From positions 87,503,948 to 87,567,947 of the forward strand of contig CM070873.1 of NCBI GenBank assembly GCA_036365515.1: a DNA stretch of 64,000 bases. Direction: 5' to 3'. Made by a program: the position numbers and the translations under genes. This document shows positions 1-10,844 of the stretch, piece after piece. Source of the stretch: Torymus aiolomorphi. Lineage: Eukaryota; Arthropoda; Insecta; Hymenoptera; Torymidae. The notes below the pieces were generated by a model. The model saw only the letters and a list, made by a program, of their open reading frames with translations, did not search any database and had not been told where the DNA came from. Within the stretch, counting starts at the first letter, position 1; each line of letters opens with the position of its first letter.

Positions 1-185
1 TGTACAGTGCGTTGACTTATAAACTGTGTTTTTACGTTATATAAAACATAATATCGTTACATAATAATTCGTTAATTTTTATAAACGTGATACATCAGTG
101 CAAAAACATGTAAACACAGGCTTAGCTCACGCCGCGCCGCGTCGCCGATGTTGTTAGCGCGCGTCTTTATTAATAACGCTCTATT

Positions 186-339
186 GGCATGGTGTGGTTT
201 GTGCACATAAGAATTATGCACATATTTATTGTGCACACTTTAGCATTCGTGTATATCTATATCTATGTGTATACTCCAATGCTAAAGTGTGCACAATAAA
301 TATGTGCATAATTCTTATGTGCACAAACCACACCATGCC
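186..339. mobile_element. 154-bp hairpin MITE with 8-bp target duplication
   Basis: The two halves are near-perfect inverted repeats starting GGCATGGTGTGGTTTGTGCA, with a short AT-rich loop around 255-280. It is flanked by a perfect 8-bp duplication, GCTCTATT, at 178-185 and 340-347. An 8-bp duplication is usual for hAT-type transposons, so it is probably a non-autonomous hAT-like MITE. The family assignment is inference. It has no coding capacity. Confidence 0.85.
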
Positions 340-347
340 GCTCTATT

Positions 348-957
348 TAAGTCATTTATTATTAAATCAAATTGAAACTTTGTCAGAAACTTATTAGACT
401 ATTAAGGAACAAATGTCTCGCTGGAAGTTTTTCCTAGCTTCAACTTCCCTCGATACTTTTTTCTTTTAATGTTAAGAAAACGTAATTATCGATCGCAATA
501 TATTTGCAATTAAATAATTATTAACAATTATCGATTTACATCCTTTTATCAATCCCATAGGCAACGTATTCTGCACGTCCCTGTCAAATTTCAAAATATT
601 TCGATGATATTTGACCAAGTTTGGACGATTAATGTTTTTGAAAGCTATTAAAAATAGATGAACAAAATTTTCAGTTTTTAATTTTTATATTAAAAAGAAA
701 GTCGAATAAAAAAAATTCCTTCTAGGTAAAAATACTTCTTTTCATTCCCTACAAGGTGATACTTTTTAAAAATTAATTTGGCTACATTGAAAATTTAGTC
801 ACTTGGACAATACTTTTACGGGTTTTCGAGCGCTAACCCCCTTATTGCATCCGGCCCTTCAATTATGCAGCTTCTTTTGTAACTTAAAAAAAAAAATCAG
901 CGCGCGAAGCGCGCGTGTCGAACTCTAGTCTGACATAAGTTATACTTCATCCCAAAA
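348..957. other. AT-rich stretch without recognisable feature
   Basis: I see no convincing gene or repeat. There is an A-run followed by a short palindromic GC-rich motif (about 888-915) just before the solo LTR. Confidence 0.5.
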
Positions 958-961
958 CGAG

Positions 962-2395
962 TGTTATAACTCGAGTCGGGGTCTGCGAGTAGAAAGTCAC
1001 TTCTGCAATGGTCGCCAAGTTGACCAATCAGGATGTGGGAACGTTTGCTCAATTAAGCGCTGAAGCGCAAGGAGTCGCAGGAAGTTTTAAATAAAACTCG
1101 AACTCGGAGAAATAACTTTAACTCGAGATTTATTAAATTAATTAAATACTTTATGAATTGTAACAAATAGATAGACTTTTGACCGTGATTCTATACAATT
1201 CAATTAACTCGAATTTTAATCGTAATGGCGACTGACTCAGAGACGTGGTCAGAGCTCGTGCACTAGTGCAACTGACTACACAGCTTCTCATGTACTCGGT
1301 AGCGACTGACTCGATGCCGGCGGTGTGGCCTAATTTATATTCTGGATCGTGGGTGGAGCTTTAGGTTGGTAGTGGGAGGCAGTATGGTATAGAGGCTGTA
1401 GGACGCCCACTCTGAAGTAGAGAGAGCAGCGGTGGAGAGACCTCAGACCTGAAAATAGGGTCGAGAGCGATGAGCAGTGGGTGACGGGCCGCCTCCCTCC
1501 AGTGGCGTGGGACGCCGCTAGCCCGTGATTGGTTATTGACGATGGCTCGGGCCGTTGGGCTGTTACGCCATTGCGCAATGATTCTCGGAAGTGTTTACGC
1601 TCCTCGCTAATGGATTCTCGGAAGTGTTTACACTCTTCGCTAATGGATTCTCGGAAGTGTTTACGCTCCTCGCTGATTGATTCTGGGAAGTGTTTGCGCT
1701 CCTCGCTAATGGATTCTCGGAAGTGTTTACGCTCCTCGCTAATGGATTCTCGGAAGTGTTTACGCTCCTCGGAATGCTGACTCTCTGTTTTGACCTTGGA
1801 TTGTTTTCCTTCTTAAGTGATTTTTGACCGTTGGAATTTGGCTTCTTGGTGTTGTTGACTTCGATTACCTCCCCTCTTTATCCTTGAATGCCTTGACCGT
1901 TGCTACTTGTCCTTGAGGATTTCCTAGAATCTCAGAGCAGTAAATAATTCTTGGAAGAGCTTTTCACCCTGAGCGAGCTTCCTTATTCAATTGTTAATTC
2001 AATTATTAATTATTATTATCACGTTTATTTTCGCTATTAATTATTAATTCTCGATCACCTGGTTATTATTTATTTAATTACGAACGCAATTATTAACTAT
2101 CGTCAGGACAGTTTATTTCTATTCGGGTTATCGTAAATTCGTTAATTGTTTATTTACTATTTATTTACGGAACAAGTTAAAATTATTTATCTGATTAATT
2201 AAACAAATTCATTATTTTATTGTTAAAATCTTTATCGGGATTATTATTTTATAGTAATACGTTTCAATACGTTTGTTATTTAAATGGTGATTTATTTTGA
2301 TATTTATTTTGAAATTAATCTCTTAAGTTCGAATTATCATTGTAGAACGATCCTAAATATTACGTTACTCGACCATGCGAACGCAGTTCATAACA
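962..2395 (-). mobile_element. Solo LTR of a Gypsy-type retrotransposon
   Basis: The segment starts TGTTATAACTCGAGTCGG and ends CGCAGTTCATAACA, the TG...CA form of an LTR. It is flanked by the 4-bp duplication CGAG at 958-961 and 2396-2399, with no internal region, so it is a solo LTR left by LTR-LTR recombination. It is clearly related to the LTR at 52773-53474 and to the fragment near 27553-28075. Compared with those copies the orientation is minus, and a minus-strand AATAAA lies near 1130. At about 1.43 kb it is twice as long as the 702-bp copy, partly through a minisatellite at 1581-1776. Confidence 0.85.
1581..1776. repeat. 33-bp minisatellite inside the solo LTR
   Basis: About six head-to-tail copies of a 33-bp unit with core ATTCTCGGAAGTGTTTACGC begin at 1581, 1614, 1647, 1680, 1713 and 1746. 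The period is 11 codons, so an open frame runs through it, but the product is repeat-derived and I do not call it a gene. The other two LTR copies in the window lack this array. Confidence 0.85.
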
Positions 2396-2399
2396 CGAG

Positions 2400-3288
2400 T
2401 AACCAGTTTATTACAGTGACTTTCCAATGTTGTCAGCTCTTCATGAAATTGTTAGAGCGAGTCCACATGACTTAAGAGGGTCTTGTTTCAACTGTCGAAG
2501 CATACACATCGTCTCTCTACTCTCTCCTGTTTTCTGTCCGCAGACGCACTGAGTGTTTCATTAACCTCTCTGCCTACAAGATAAGGCCCTGGGTCCTTGA
2601 AGATTCTTCAACATCTCTGGAATTTTCTTGTTCTTCTCTGGACCCTTTCTCAGTTTTGGGATTCGTGTGGGTTTCGCCGGCATTCTCCGAGTCTACCAGC
2701 GACAGCAGTCTGAACGCGTTCGACGCCATTGTAACGGCCATTTTCAAATTTGGATTTTTGTCTGCGGAAGAATTTTAGAACATCGAGGCCATACATTTGA
2801 TCTTTTGGAGAGCTGCATATCCGAATAGTCTACGTCCATCAGATTGAGATTTGTCCTCTCCATTTGAAAACTCCACAGGTATTTCTGTCTTGTTACACTG
2901 CTTTTAACACCCCGCGTCGAGGTTACTTTAACCTTGAACCTTTTATGGTTATTTACAGAAAATTTTGCGTTTTTGGAGTTTTATGTGATTGATAGTGAAT
3001 TAGAATTTTAGAGTAACTGCTTGTTTCATGTTAAAGAGTAATTTTGTAACATTGAATCACAGCTTTCTGTAATTTGACTGAGTTTGGGGGAGGAGTTGTT
3101 TTTTTTCTCTATTATTTTGATAGAGAACATAAGATTTTCTCTCTCTCCCTTCTCTTTGTACATTGTGGCTTTGGCAGGATATGTGGATTGCCTGGTGGAA
3201 TTGCCGATTTTGAACGATTTGGTGAATCTCTCTCTAAACTAGTTTTTAGAGTTGTGAATTCACGGCTTCGTTCCTATCGGTTTTTCTT
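2400..3288. other. Unassigned sequence between solo LTR and DIRS element
   Basis: No open frame here has recognisable homology and I see no repeat structure. It may be older repeat or host intergenic DNA. Confidence 0.4.
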
Positions 3289-3438
3289 GATTATGCCTCA
3301 CGTCTCGTTCTCGAGATCACTATGTAGTACCGCTAGTGTACGTAAGATGTCGCCACAACTTTCAGCTTACTTTTCCCCCACTTTTGAACTATGCGGCGCG
3401 GCCCTCGGCCTACCGCTCGCGCCTCGCACTCCTCATAA
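3289..3438. repeat. DIRS left inverted terminal repeat
   Basis: It matches the reverse complement of 7921-8070 with few differences; shared blocks include ACTATGTAGTACCGCTAGTG and the adjacent TACGTAAGATGTCGCC. The outermost 40 bp (ATTATGCCTCACG...) differ from the right end but match the left half of the internal complementary region. Confidence 0.9.
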
Positions 3439-3501
3439 CGCTTTTTGTGCGCGTTGAGTGTGCCACGCTTCATGCGATCAGAAAGAGACCAACAATTCAT
3501 C

Positions 3502-4699
3502 ATGAAGAGGGCAGGATCCCCTTCTTTGAAGGAGTTGCAATTAAGAATGAGCGAGCTTCAAGGGTTAGTGGATGCCAAGCAAAAAAAAAATGGAAAGAAA
3601 TGCACCTTCCCCGACGCTTTCCAATGCGATTTCGCCAAGCGAACCAGAATCGCATGATTCAGGTATGAATTGTTGTTTCGTGAAATTTTGGCGGTGAGCT
3701 CACACGGGAGGTGAGACGGTTCCGCACATTTTGACCGGGTTTATGTATATGCGTCTATAATCTGGACAGCTTATAACCTAGATCGATCTGCTCTTCCAGA
3801 TTCGCAGAAAGAGGTACAGGGCGATGAGAAAGAAAATCGTTCCGATAATATCATGGCCTCTGAGAATCAAGTTGAGACAAAGCCCGTAGAGGCGGACGAA
3901 TTTCCGGAATTGGACGAGGAAACACTAGGGTTGCTGGATGACGATGGAGGTTTAGACAAAAACATGAAGTTTGTTTTTCATCCAAAACTCGCCAATTCGT
4001 GGGAAAAAATTTTGACGACGGGTTTAAAGAAAGAAAAAAAGTCAGAATTATTAGAAAAGTATCCGCGGAGCGGAAACTGCCCGATCGCCACGCCCAAACT
4101 AAACCCAGAGATTGAGGCTAGTTTGAACGAGACTTCTAGGAAGAGAGACAAATTTTTTATGTCGGATTTGGAATTATGCGGAACAAGTTTGTCAGCGTTA
4201 GGGACCGGGATCTCTATGATATTCAACAGCTCAGTCCAAGAGTTGGATGGAAAGGAGTTACTAACGACCTTAGCCGACGCAGGAAAATTGATTTGCGAAC
4301 TCCATAGCCAACTGATTAAGGCTAGAAAGGCCTTTATCTATCCAAATTTGGATAAGAAGGCGAAGGCTGTCTTGGAAAAGTCAGACACTGGCGAGTTTCT
4401 GTTTGGACAGGAATTGGCTCACAGAATAAAATCCGCAAAAGCAGTTGAAAAGTTAAGCTTAACTTTAAAGCCTCAAGGAGGAGAAAAAAAAACCACCAGT
4501 GTTTAAAGCGTCATCTTTAAACTGGAGAGGCTCGTCTGCAAGAGGTCGCGGATCGTCACAGACGAGCCACCGAAGCCACGGTCCAAGTTTCTCTCAGCCG
4601 CAGAAAGCACGCGGGAGAGGCCGTCAATGGAATCAAGGGCGCCCGCAGAATGTTCAGCCCCAGGACCATCCGGGCAGTCTGCCGACGGCCAAAAAGTAA
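3502..4699 (+). pseudogene. DIRS gag-like ORF1 with spliceosomal intron and two homopolymer frameshifts
   Basis: This would be the nucleic-acid-binding structural protein of the DIRS element. Exon 1 (3502-3662) starts MKRAGSPSLKELQLRMSEL, a helical N-terminus. A 137-nt intron (3663-3799, GTATGA...TTCCAG) joins it to exon 2 at 3800, which is in frame with the 217-codon block starting MASENQ at 3853. A run of ten A near 3581 puts exon 1 out of frame by one base. A second A-run near 4485 causes an early stop at 4506. Past that stop, the other frame encodes an Arg/Gly-rich tail (SSARGRGSSQ, KARGRGRQWNQG) to 4699, as expected for a Gag C-terminus. The end overlaps the RT frame from 4627. Both indels lie in homopolymers, so sequencing error is an alternative to decay. 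DIRS Gag assignment rests on position and composition. Confidence 0.75.
3663..3799 (+). other. Candidate intron in DIRS gag
   Basis: The donor is TCAG/GTATGA and the acceptor CTGCTCTTCCAG/ATTCG. Removal keeps the reading frame of the second exon (GAT codon split G/AT) and joins two coding-like stretches. The intervening 137 nt contain stops in the relevant frame and no protein-like sequence. Introns have been reported in DIRS-like elements of other animals. Confidence 0.6.
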
Positions 4700-6597
4700 T
4701 CACGGTAAGTAACATAGCAGGGCGCTTAAGTAGGTTTGTTAGTGCTTGGCGTTCGATTACGTCAGATATGTTTATCCTTGATTGCCTGAAGGGCTATAGA
4801 ATCACGTTTGTTGAAATACCGTCACAAACGAGACCGCAGAGACATAATCTCTTATACAAAAGAGACGAACCACATATGCAGACAGTTATGGAACATTTAA
4901 TTTCTTTAGGGGCAATTAAAAAGGTAAATGCTTGTGAAAACCAATTTTTATCGTCGTACTTTTTAGTTCAGAAATCTAATGGGAAATTTCGATTTGTGTT
5001 AAATTAAAAAAATTTAAATAAGTTCATATTAACTAAACATTTTAAGATGGAAGACATTAGAACGGCGTTAAAGCTAGTAACAGAAGGTTGTTATATGACA
5101 TCGATTGATTTGAAAGATGCATATTTTTTGATCTCAGTTCACAAAGATAGCCGTAAGTTTTTACGTTTTATATGGAAGAGCAGACTGTATGAATATCAGT
5201 GCATTCCCTTTGGGCTTAATGTAGCTCCTTGGTTATACACCAAAATCATGAAACCGGTAATAAATTATTTTAGAGAAAAACAATTTACTTCAGTGGTTTA
5301 TTTGGATGATTGGTTATGTCTTGAAAGGTCGTACGATGAATGTTTAAAGAATAGTAATAATACATGTAGAATTCTTGAGAATTTAGGCTTCATCATAAAT
5401 TATGAGAAATGCGAGTTAGTACCAAATTTAAAATGTAAATTTCTTGGGTTCATTTTAAACTCCGAGCAAATGAGATTAGAGCTTCCAGATAGTAAAAAAC
5501 ACCAAATTTTAAACTTCATTAAAGTCTTAAGAATGAAAAATAACTGCAAAATTCGAGAGTTTGCCAGTCTAGTAGGTTGTATAATGGCAGCATGCCCGGC
5601 AGTGCGATACGGATGGCTTTACTCTAAGAATTTAGAAAGAGTAAAATACTTAGAGTTAAAGAAAAATAATGATAATTATGATGCGATAATGCACGTACCA
5701 CGTTCACTCGGCTCTGATTTCGACTGGTGGCAAGAGAGAATTGTGGAAGCGTATAACCCGATACGGCAGTATAATTTTTGTATGGAAATATTCTCGGACG
5801 CGTCAAGAACTGGATGGGGCGCAGCTTGCAATGGTGAGGTTATATATGAAAATTGGACAGAAGTAGAGCTAGAATACCATATAAATTATCTCGAGTTATT
5901 GGCGGCGTTTAATGCGTTGAATGGTTTTGCAAGGGATAAGCGCGATGCGGAGATTCTGTTGCGCATTGACAACACAACCGCGATATCCTACGTAAACCGA
6001 ATGGGGGGCGTTCAGTTTCCTAATTTAAATACGGTAACCAGAATGATCTGGAAATTCTGCGAGTTGCGAAATTTATGGGTTTTTGCCTCGTATATAGCAT
6101 CAGTCGATAATGTAGAAGCAGATCGAGCCTCGAGGATGAACAACTCGGATACAGAATGGGAGCTGGCGCCTTGGGCATTCTCGAAAATTATCAAAAAATT
6201 TGGAATAATTGACATAGACTTGTTAGCTAGTAATACCAACAAAAAATGCGCTCGATTTTGTTCTTGGCAACATGAGGCCAACACATTTTGTGTGGATGCG
6301 TTCACGCTAAAATGGACTGATTTTAAGTTTTTTGCATTCCCTCCATTTTCATTGGTATTACGAGTACTAAGAAAGATAAAAAATGATTTTGCGCAAGGCA
6401 TTGTGGTTGCGCCTTACTGGCTATCTCAACCATGGTACCCGCTTTGGACAGAGATGTTGTTAGGGGATCCAATTTATTTTAAACCCGGTGATGAGTTACT
6501 GATCTCTCCTTCTAGGAACTCCAGGCACCCGCTGGCCTCAAAGATGTGGCTAATGGCCGGGACGTTATCTGGGAGACCTTCAGCAGAAAAGGCATAG
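4627..6597 (+). pseudogene. DIRS reverse transcriptase-RNase H ORF (one nonsense codon)
   Basis: The product would reverse-transcribe the element RNA. The N-terminal block (IAGRLSRFVSAW, then SSYFLVQKSNGKFRFVLN) is typical of DIRS RT. A TAA at 5005-5007 interrupts it, and the same frame resumes at once and runs to 6597. RT motifs follow: SIDLKDAYF, PFGLNVAPW and the catalytic VVYLDDWL near 5297. RNase H follows with FSDASRTGWGAA near 5791, YLELLAAFNAL and RIDNTTAISYVNR. The start at 4627 (ATG) overlaps the gag tail, and the 3' end overlaps the recombinase frame by about 50 nt, the usual DIRS layout. A single substitution explains the stop, so the element may have been active fairly recently. 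Confidence 0.9.
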
Positions 6598-7462
6598 ACG
6601 CAGAGGCCATAGATTTATTGATCGTGTCAATATCGCAGGCAACGCTGAAGCAGTACTCAAAGTCGATTTTAGAGTGGACTTATTACTGCCAGAGAAAGGG
6701 ATTCGACATCTTTAGTCCCAGAATCGAGTCAGTGATAGCTTGGTTGTCAAGTAAATACGAGGAAGGAGCGTCGTACGGGTCAATAAATACTTACAGGTCT
6801 GCGTTAGCCCTGATTTCTGATCAAGAAATAGGAAAAAATCCTTTAGTATGTAGACTGATGAGAGGCATTTTTAACAATAGACCTCAAAGGCCAAAATATG
6901 AAAAAATTTATGATATGGAACCAGTTCTAGCTAGATTAGCAGAATTGTTCCCTTTAGAAAGATTGACGTTAGCTGAATTGTCAGAAAAGCTGGTGGTGTT
7001 CTTGGCCCTGGTTACGGCCCACCGGAAGCAAACGATTGCGTTGATCAAAATAAACAATTCCAACCACTGTTGATTTTACCAAAATTCACACAAAAACCAG
7101 AATTATGTGTGGTTGCAACGCTAGAAAAATACTTGAAGGTTACGGAAGACTTAAGGGGGAGCTTGGAGGACTTGATTATCACAACAAGACCCCCCTATAG
7201 AAAAGCATCTAGAGACACTCTAAGTAGATGGATACGTGCGTTTCTCAGTAAATGCGGTGTGGGAAATGAATACGTACCGCATAGGTTGCGTCATGCTTCA
7301 ACGTCTGCGGCGTTGAAAAAAGGTATCGACGTCAGGATAATAAAAAGTCTGGCCGGATGGTCACAGCAGTCAGAGGTATTTAACAGGTTTTATAACCGTC
7401 CGATTGTTCACAGCAAAGAGGATTTTGCTAGAGCGGTTATCTTACAAGAGAATATCAGTTAA
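6546..7462 (+). pseudogene. DIRS tyrosine recombinase (internal deletion)
   Basis: The N-terminal SAM-like DNA-binding half (SISQATLKQYSKSILEWTYY ... INTYRSALALI) leads to the catalytic half with the first Arg in TAHRKQT, then HRLRHASTSAALKKG, and the Tyr nucleophile in FNRFYNRP near 7385. The family uses R-H-R-Y residues to cut and rejoin DNA, and all four positions are visible. Around 7055 the frame breaks: the coding sense jumps from IALIKINN to QFQPLLILPKF in the next frame, and a stretch usually found between the first Arg and the HxxR block appears to be missing. It is probably inactive. The element ends soon after with an AT-rich tail and the internal complementary region. Confidence 0.88.
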
Positions 7463-7727
7463 TTCATAGTAATGTATTGCGTATCAAAGTATTAAAAATC
7501 AAAGATCATTTAAGTTCAATTATATTTAATTTTGTACGCTGCGCGAGAGATTAATATTATAAAAAATAAGAGTTTATTTATTTTGATCTAAGTTGTAAGA
7601 ACTTCTGTAAAACTAATTGTAATAATTTTAAGATTGTTGCGCAAATGCGGCTTTTGTAAAAGAATTTATAAATAAATATAAAGGAGTGCTCTTCTATAAA
7701 GTTGTTGTACAAGGTTACTCTAAACAT

Positions 7728-7840
7728 CTACATAGTGATTTCGAGAACGAGACGTGAGGCATAATTGTCCGATCGAGCGAGCCCGCCTTCGGGCTCGCTC
7801 GATCGTAATTATGCCGAAGGTCTCGTTCGAGAAGATCACT
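7728..7840. repeat. DIRS internal complementary region (ICR)
   Basis: The left half (7728-7766) is the complement of the outer left terminal repeat. The right half (7804-7840) is the exact complement of the outer right repeat. They are joined by a hairpin, GATCGAGCGAGCCCGCC (7771-7804). In DIRS1-group elements the ICR templates the two ends of the element during circle formation, so this block supports the whole-element call. Confidence 0.88.
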
Positions 7841-7920
7841 CCCCACCCAAAAAATCTAAAATTTAATAATAAATTTTGATATCCCTACCCTCAAAAACAG
7901 GAACACGGGAACTCTAAACT

Positions 7921-8112
7921 TTATGAGGAACGCGAGGCGCGAGCGGTAGGGCGAGGGCCGCGCCGCATAGTTCAAAAGAGGGGGAAAAGTAAGCTGAAAG
8001 TTGTGGCGACATCTTACGTACACTAGCGGTACTACATAGTGATCTTCTCGAACGAGACCTTCGGCATAATTACGATCGAGCGAGCCCGCCTTCGGCGGGC
8101 TCGCTCGATCGG
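7921..8112. repeat. DIRS right inverted terminal repeat plus terminal hairpin
   Basis: 7921-8070 is the inverted partner of 3289-3438. It extends outward into a perfect GC-rich hairpin (8073-8111, GATCGAGCGAGCCCGCC and its complement) that is also present at the ICR centre but not at the left end of the element. Confidence 0.85.
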
Positions 8113-9189
8113 GCAATTAATCAGCATCGGGTTGCCCACTGTGCTCCAAAATTAAAGTGGGGGGAAAATTAATTTTTTCCTTTTGCTATGCTATAAAATT
8201 TCTAAGCCTAATTTTATTTGATATTCTTAGAATCGGCTTTCTCCTATTTGGAGCCCCAGCAATTTGTAAGTGATTAGAGTGGGGATAATCCCTTTGCCTG
8301 GTGCTGGATGTATGCCTTTGAAGCCGCAAGTCGGTTTGTTTTGTTTTTGCTTTAAGTTTAGTTCTGTACATATTATTCATGTTGATGTTATATAATTTTG
8401 ACCTTAAATTGTCTCTGTTACTCGGGGACAATTTAGCATGACTTTCACTTACCTTTATAAAGTTTATTCTTAAAATTTTGTACTGGTTTTGCCTCAGTGA
8501 ATGGAAAATTTTTATTTTTATTTAATTTATTTTGTTGTAGTATAAGTTTGACCTTAAATTTTCTCTGCTATTTAGAAAATTTATCCTGACTCTCTCTGAT
8601 GGATATAAAGTTTATTTTTAAAAATTTTTGAATTGATGTCCTTTCAGTGATTTAATTTCTAATTATTATACTTTTGACTAATACTTAGTTCGCGTACCAA
8701 CAAGTTTTATCTTGTATGGAATGCTTGGACAAAGTTGCTTAGTGGCACCTACCCTTTATCAATAATATATAGTTGTCTTTTGTTTGTTTGTGTTTATGTA
8801 CGTTTTGGCCATACATTTAACGTATAACTCAACTTTTGTGCCACTTCTTTTGCTCATTACTCTGATCTTACAGGGTTGGTGCTCTAGCTCTGCTGAAGCT
8901 GTGCCTGCATCAGTGTTACGCATCCACGGGTCTCGTTTGGGTGAGCGGTTAGTGATTTGTATGCTGAATGCTGGTTCGTCTTCTGCTGGGATCGCCTTCT
9001 ACGGATCTTCTTTATAGTATATATTTAGTCTAAGTTTTTACTCCTTAGGGTTTTTATACGTATATCTGATTGTGAACACGTGTCGATTGCAAGTCGCTTC
9101 TCCCTTTTGGATTTAGATAGAGTGTGTCTGCTATTTTTGGTCTGTATTATTTTGTTTTGATCACGGTCTATTGCTACGTCAGATTAGGT
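8113..9189. other. Unassigned region, probably partly LINE-A 5' UTR
   Basis: A degenerate direct duplication with a period of about 150 bp (GACCTTAAATTGTCTCTG at 8400 and its partner at 8550) suggests 5' UTR tandem repeats of the following LINE. The exact LINE 5' end cannot be placed. Confidence 0.4.
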
Positions 9190-10844
9190 ATGAAGGTCGG
9201 TTCAATTAACTTGCCCCAATCTGAGGGTTCGGACTTTACGGTCCACAAGGGGAAAAGGAAGTTAAATTTTAACCGGTTGATCCAGCCTAAGGATGTTCCC
9301 TTTTCGGAAGAGATAGTAGATACTAATAATAAGATGGTCGGAAATTCTTCCATCCAAATTGCTGCAGATAATCGTGTAGCTAGCATCCCCCAACGGAGGG
9401 GGTTTTTTGAAGACTTCGAGAGATTTAAATTAAATAGATATGACATGTCGGACCAAGGTCCATATGTGGTTCAAATAATTGACTCTAGGGAAGATTGTAA
9501 CATAGGTAATTTTCACATAGTTTTGATTGGTTTGAAGATCTTTGATGCGGGCTTTAAGGTTACTGCTTTGCGAAAATCAGGTCCAATGAGGGTTTCCCTC
9601 TCTTTTTATTCGTCTAAGTAAGCTAATGATTTTATTGATTATGGCATTGCCTCTATTGAGTCAAACTGGAGAGCTTTTATTCCTGATGATGGCCTTTTTA
9701 AGGTCGGTATTCTGACTGGGGTTCCACCCGAGATTACGGAGGACATTGTTATGCGTGGTCTTGTGTGCCCCGATGATGAATCAATCGAGAAAGTGGAAAG
9801 AATTCATAAGTACATTGACTCTCATAATGGTAGGCTTAGAGTTAACTCTGACAACATCAAAATTTTCTGTAAGAAGGTTTTACCGTCGTGTTTGGATTTG
9901 TATGGGGTTTTTTTAAAGTTACACCATTTATTCCCTCAGTCTTGAGATGCTTTAAGTGCCAGAGATTTGGACATGGTTCCGCCATGTGTAAACATGATTT
10001 CAGATGTGTCACATGCAGTTGTTTCCATGGGGAAGGCGAGGTTTGTGATGAGTCTCCTTTATGTGCCAATTGCGGTAAGGATCATAGAGCCTCTGATAGG
10101 AAATGCATTTTCTTCGAGTTCAATAAGGAGGTGAACTTCATTCAGGCTTCGTTGAAGATTAGTAAAGCTCATGCTGTGTTTATTTCTAAGCGTAGATATT
10201 TGAAGAGAGTAGAGGAATTGGATTTATCTCGTGTTGACATTCCTAATCCCTATCTGGATAGCGTAGATTTCTTCGAGAATCATGTATTAGAGAAGGAGGT
10301 CACCTTGGGAGATCTCCTTTTGGACACCTTACCAAATGTAGATAACGGTATTTCTTCTCATTTATTAGAGAATAACAGTCAGTTGGAGAATTCGATTTTG
10401 ATGAACCCCTTGGTTTGGCCTGTGATACCGGCAGGCGGTGTCAGTAATCTCGATCAAACTACATTGTGTCATCCTAGCGAAGTGGTATTCTCTCCACCAT
10501 CTGAGGCTGTGAATCAACCTCTTCCCTCTCCATCTTTTGGTTCTGCTAAGGATTCGGAGTCTGTTAGGGAGGCGGTTTCTTCGGATGTTCTCATTGATAA
10601 TCTTGTTTGTACTGGTCTGAAAAGAAAGAAAAGTAAACCTAGTATTTCATCTTGTTCTTCTCTGTCTTCTGTAGGTTCTTGCGTCTCCCAGCATAAAGCA
10701 AATAGTGAAAGGAGTTTTGGTACCAAGAAAAGTGTATCTAATCTTAAGAATCGTATTCTAAAAAAGAAAAAATCCCGCACCGGAGGTGAAAAGTGCGCGT
10801 CTGTTAAATCCATCAAGTCATGGCAGGAAAATTCGCTTACCTAA
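9190..10844 (+). pseudogene. LINE-A ORF1 (gag-like, three zinc knuckles)
   Basis: This would be the RNA-binding protein of the LINE ribonucleoprotein. The first ATG of the protein-like frame is at 9190 (MKVGSINLPQSEGSD). One nonsense TAA occurs at 9619-9621 with the same frame continuing. A frameshift follows in the T-run near 9908. In the shifted frame three cysteine knuckles appear: CFKCQRFGHGSAMC, CVTCSCFHGEGEVC and CANCGKDHRASDRKC (about 9953-10105). A Ser/Lys-rich tail follows, ending at 10844. ORF1 overlaps the start of ORF2 at 10820. CCHC knuckles in ORF1 are typical of I, R1 and Jockey-group elements. Confidence 0.82.

Larger units (their letters stand above)
3289..8112 (+). mobile_element. 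DIRS-type tyrosine-recombinase retrotransposon (complete structure, genes damaged)
   Basis: The element has about 150-bp inverted terminal repeats at 3289-3438 and 7921-8070, and an internal complementary region at 7728-7840 that carries complements of both outer ends. Between them lie gag, RT-RNase H and tyrosine recombinase in the order and overlap expected for DIRS elements. DIRS elements integrate with a tyrosine recombinase through a circular intermediate instead of a DDE integrase and make no target duplication, which fits the absence of one here. I found no methyltransferase domain, which many DIRS1-group elements carry after the RNase H. Damage is modest: one nonsense codon in RT, one deletion in the recombinase and two homopolymer frameshifts in gag. 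Confidence 0.92.
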
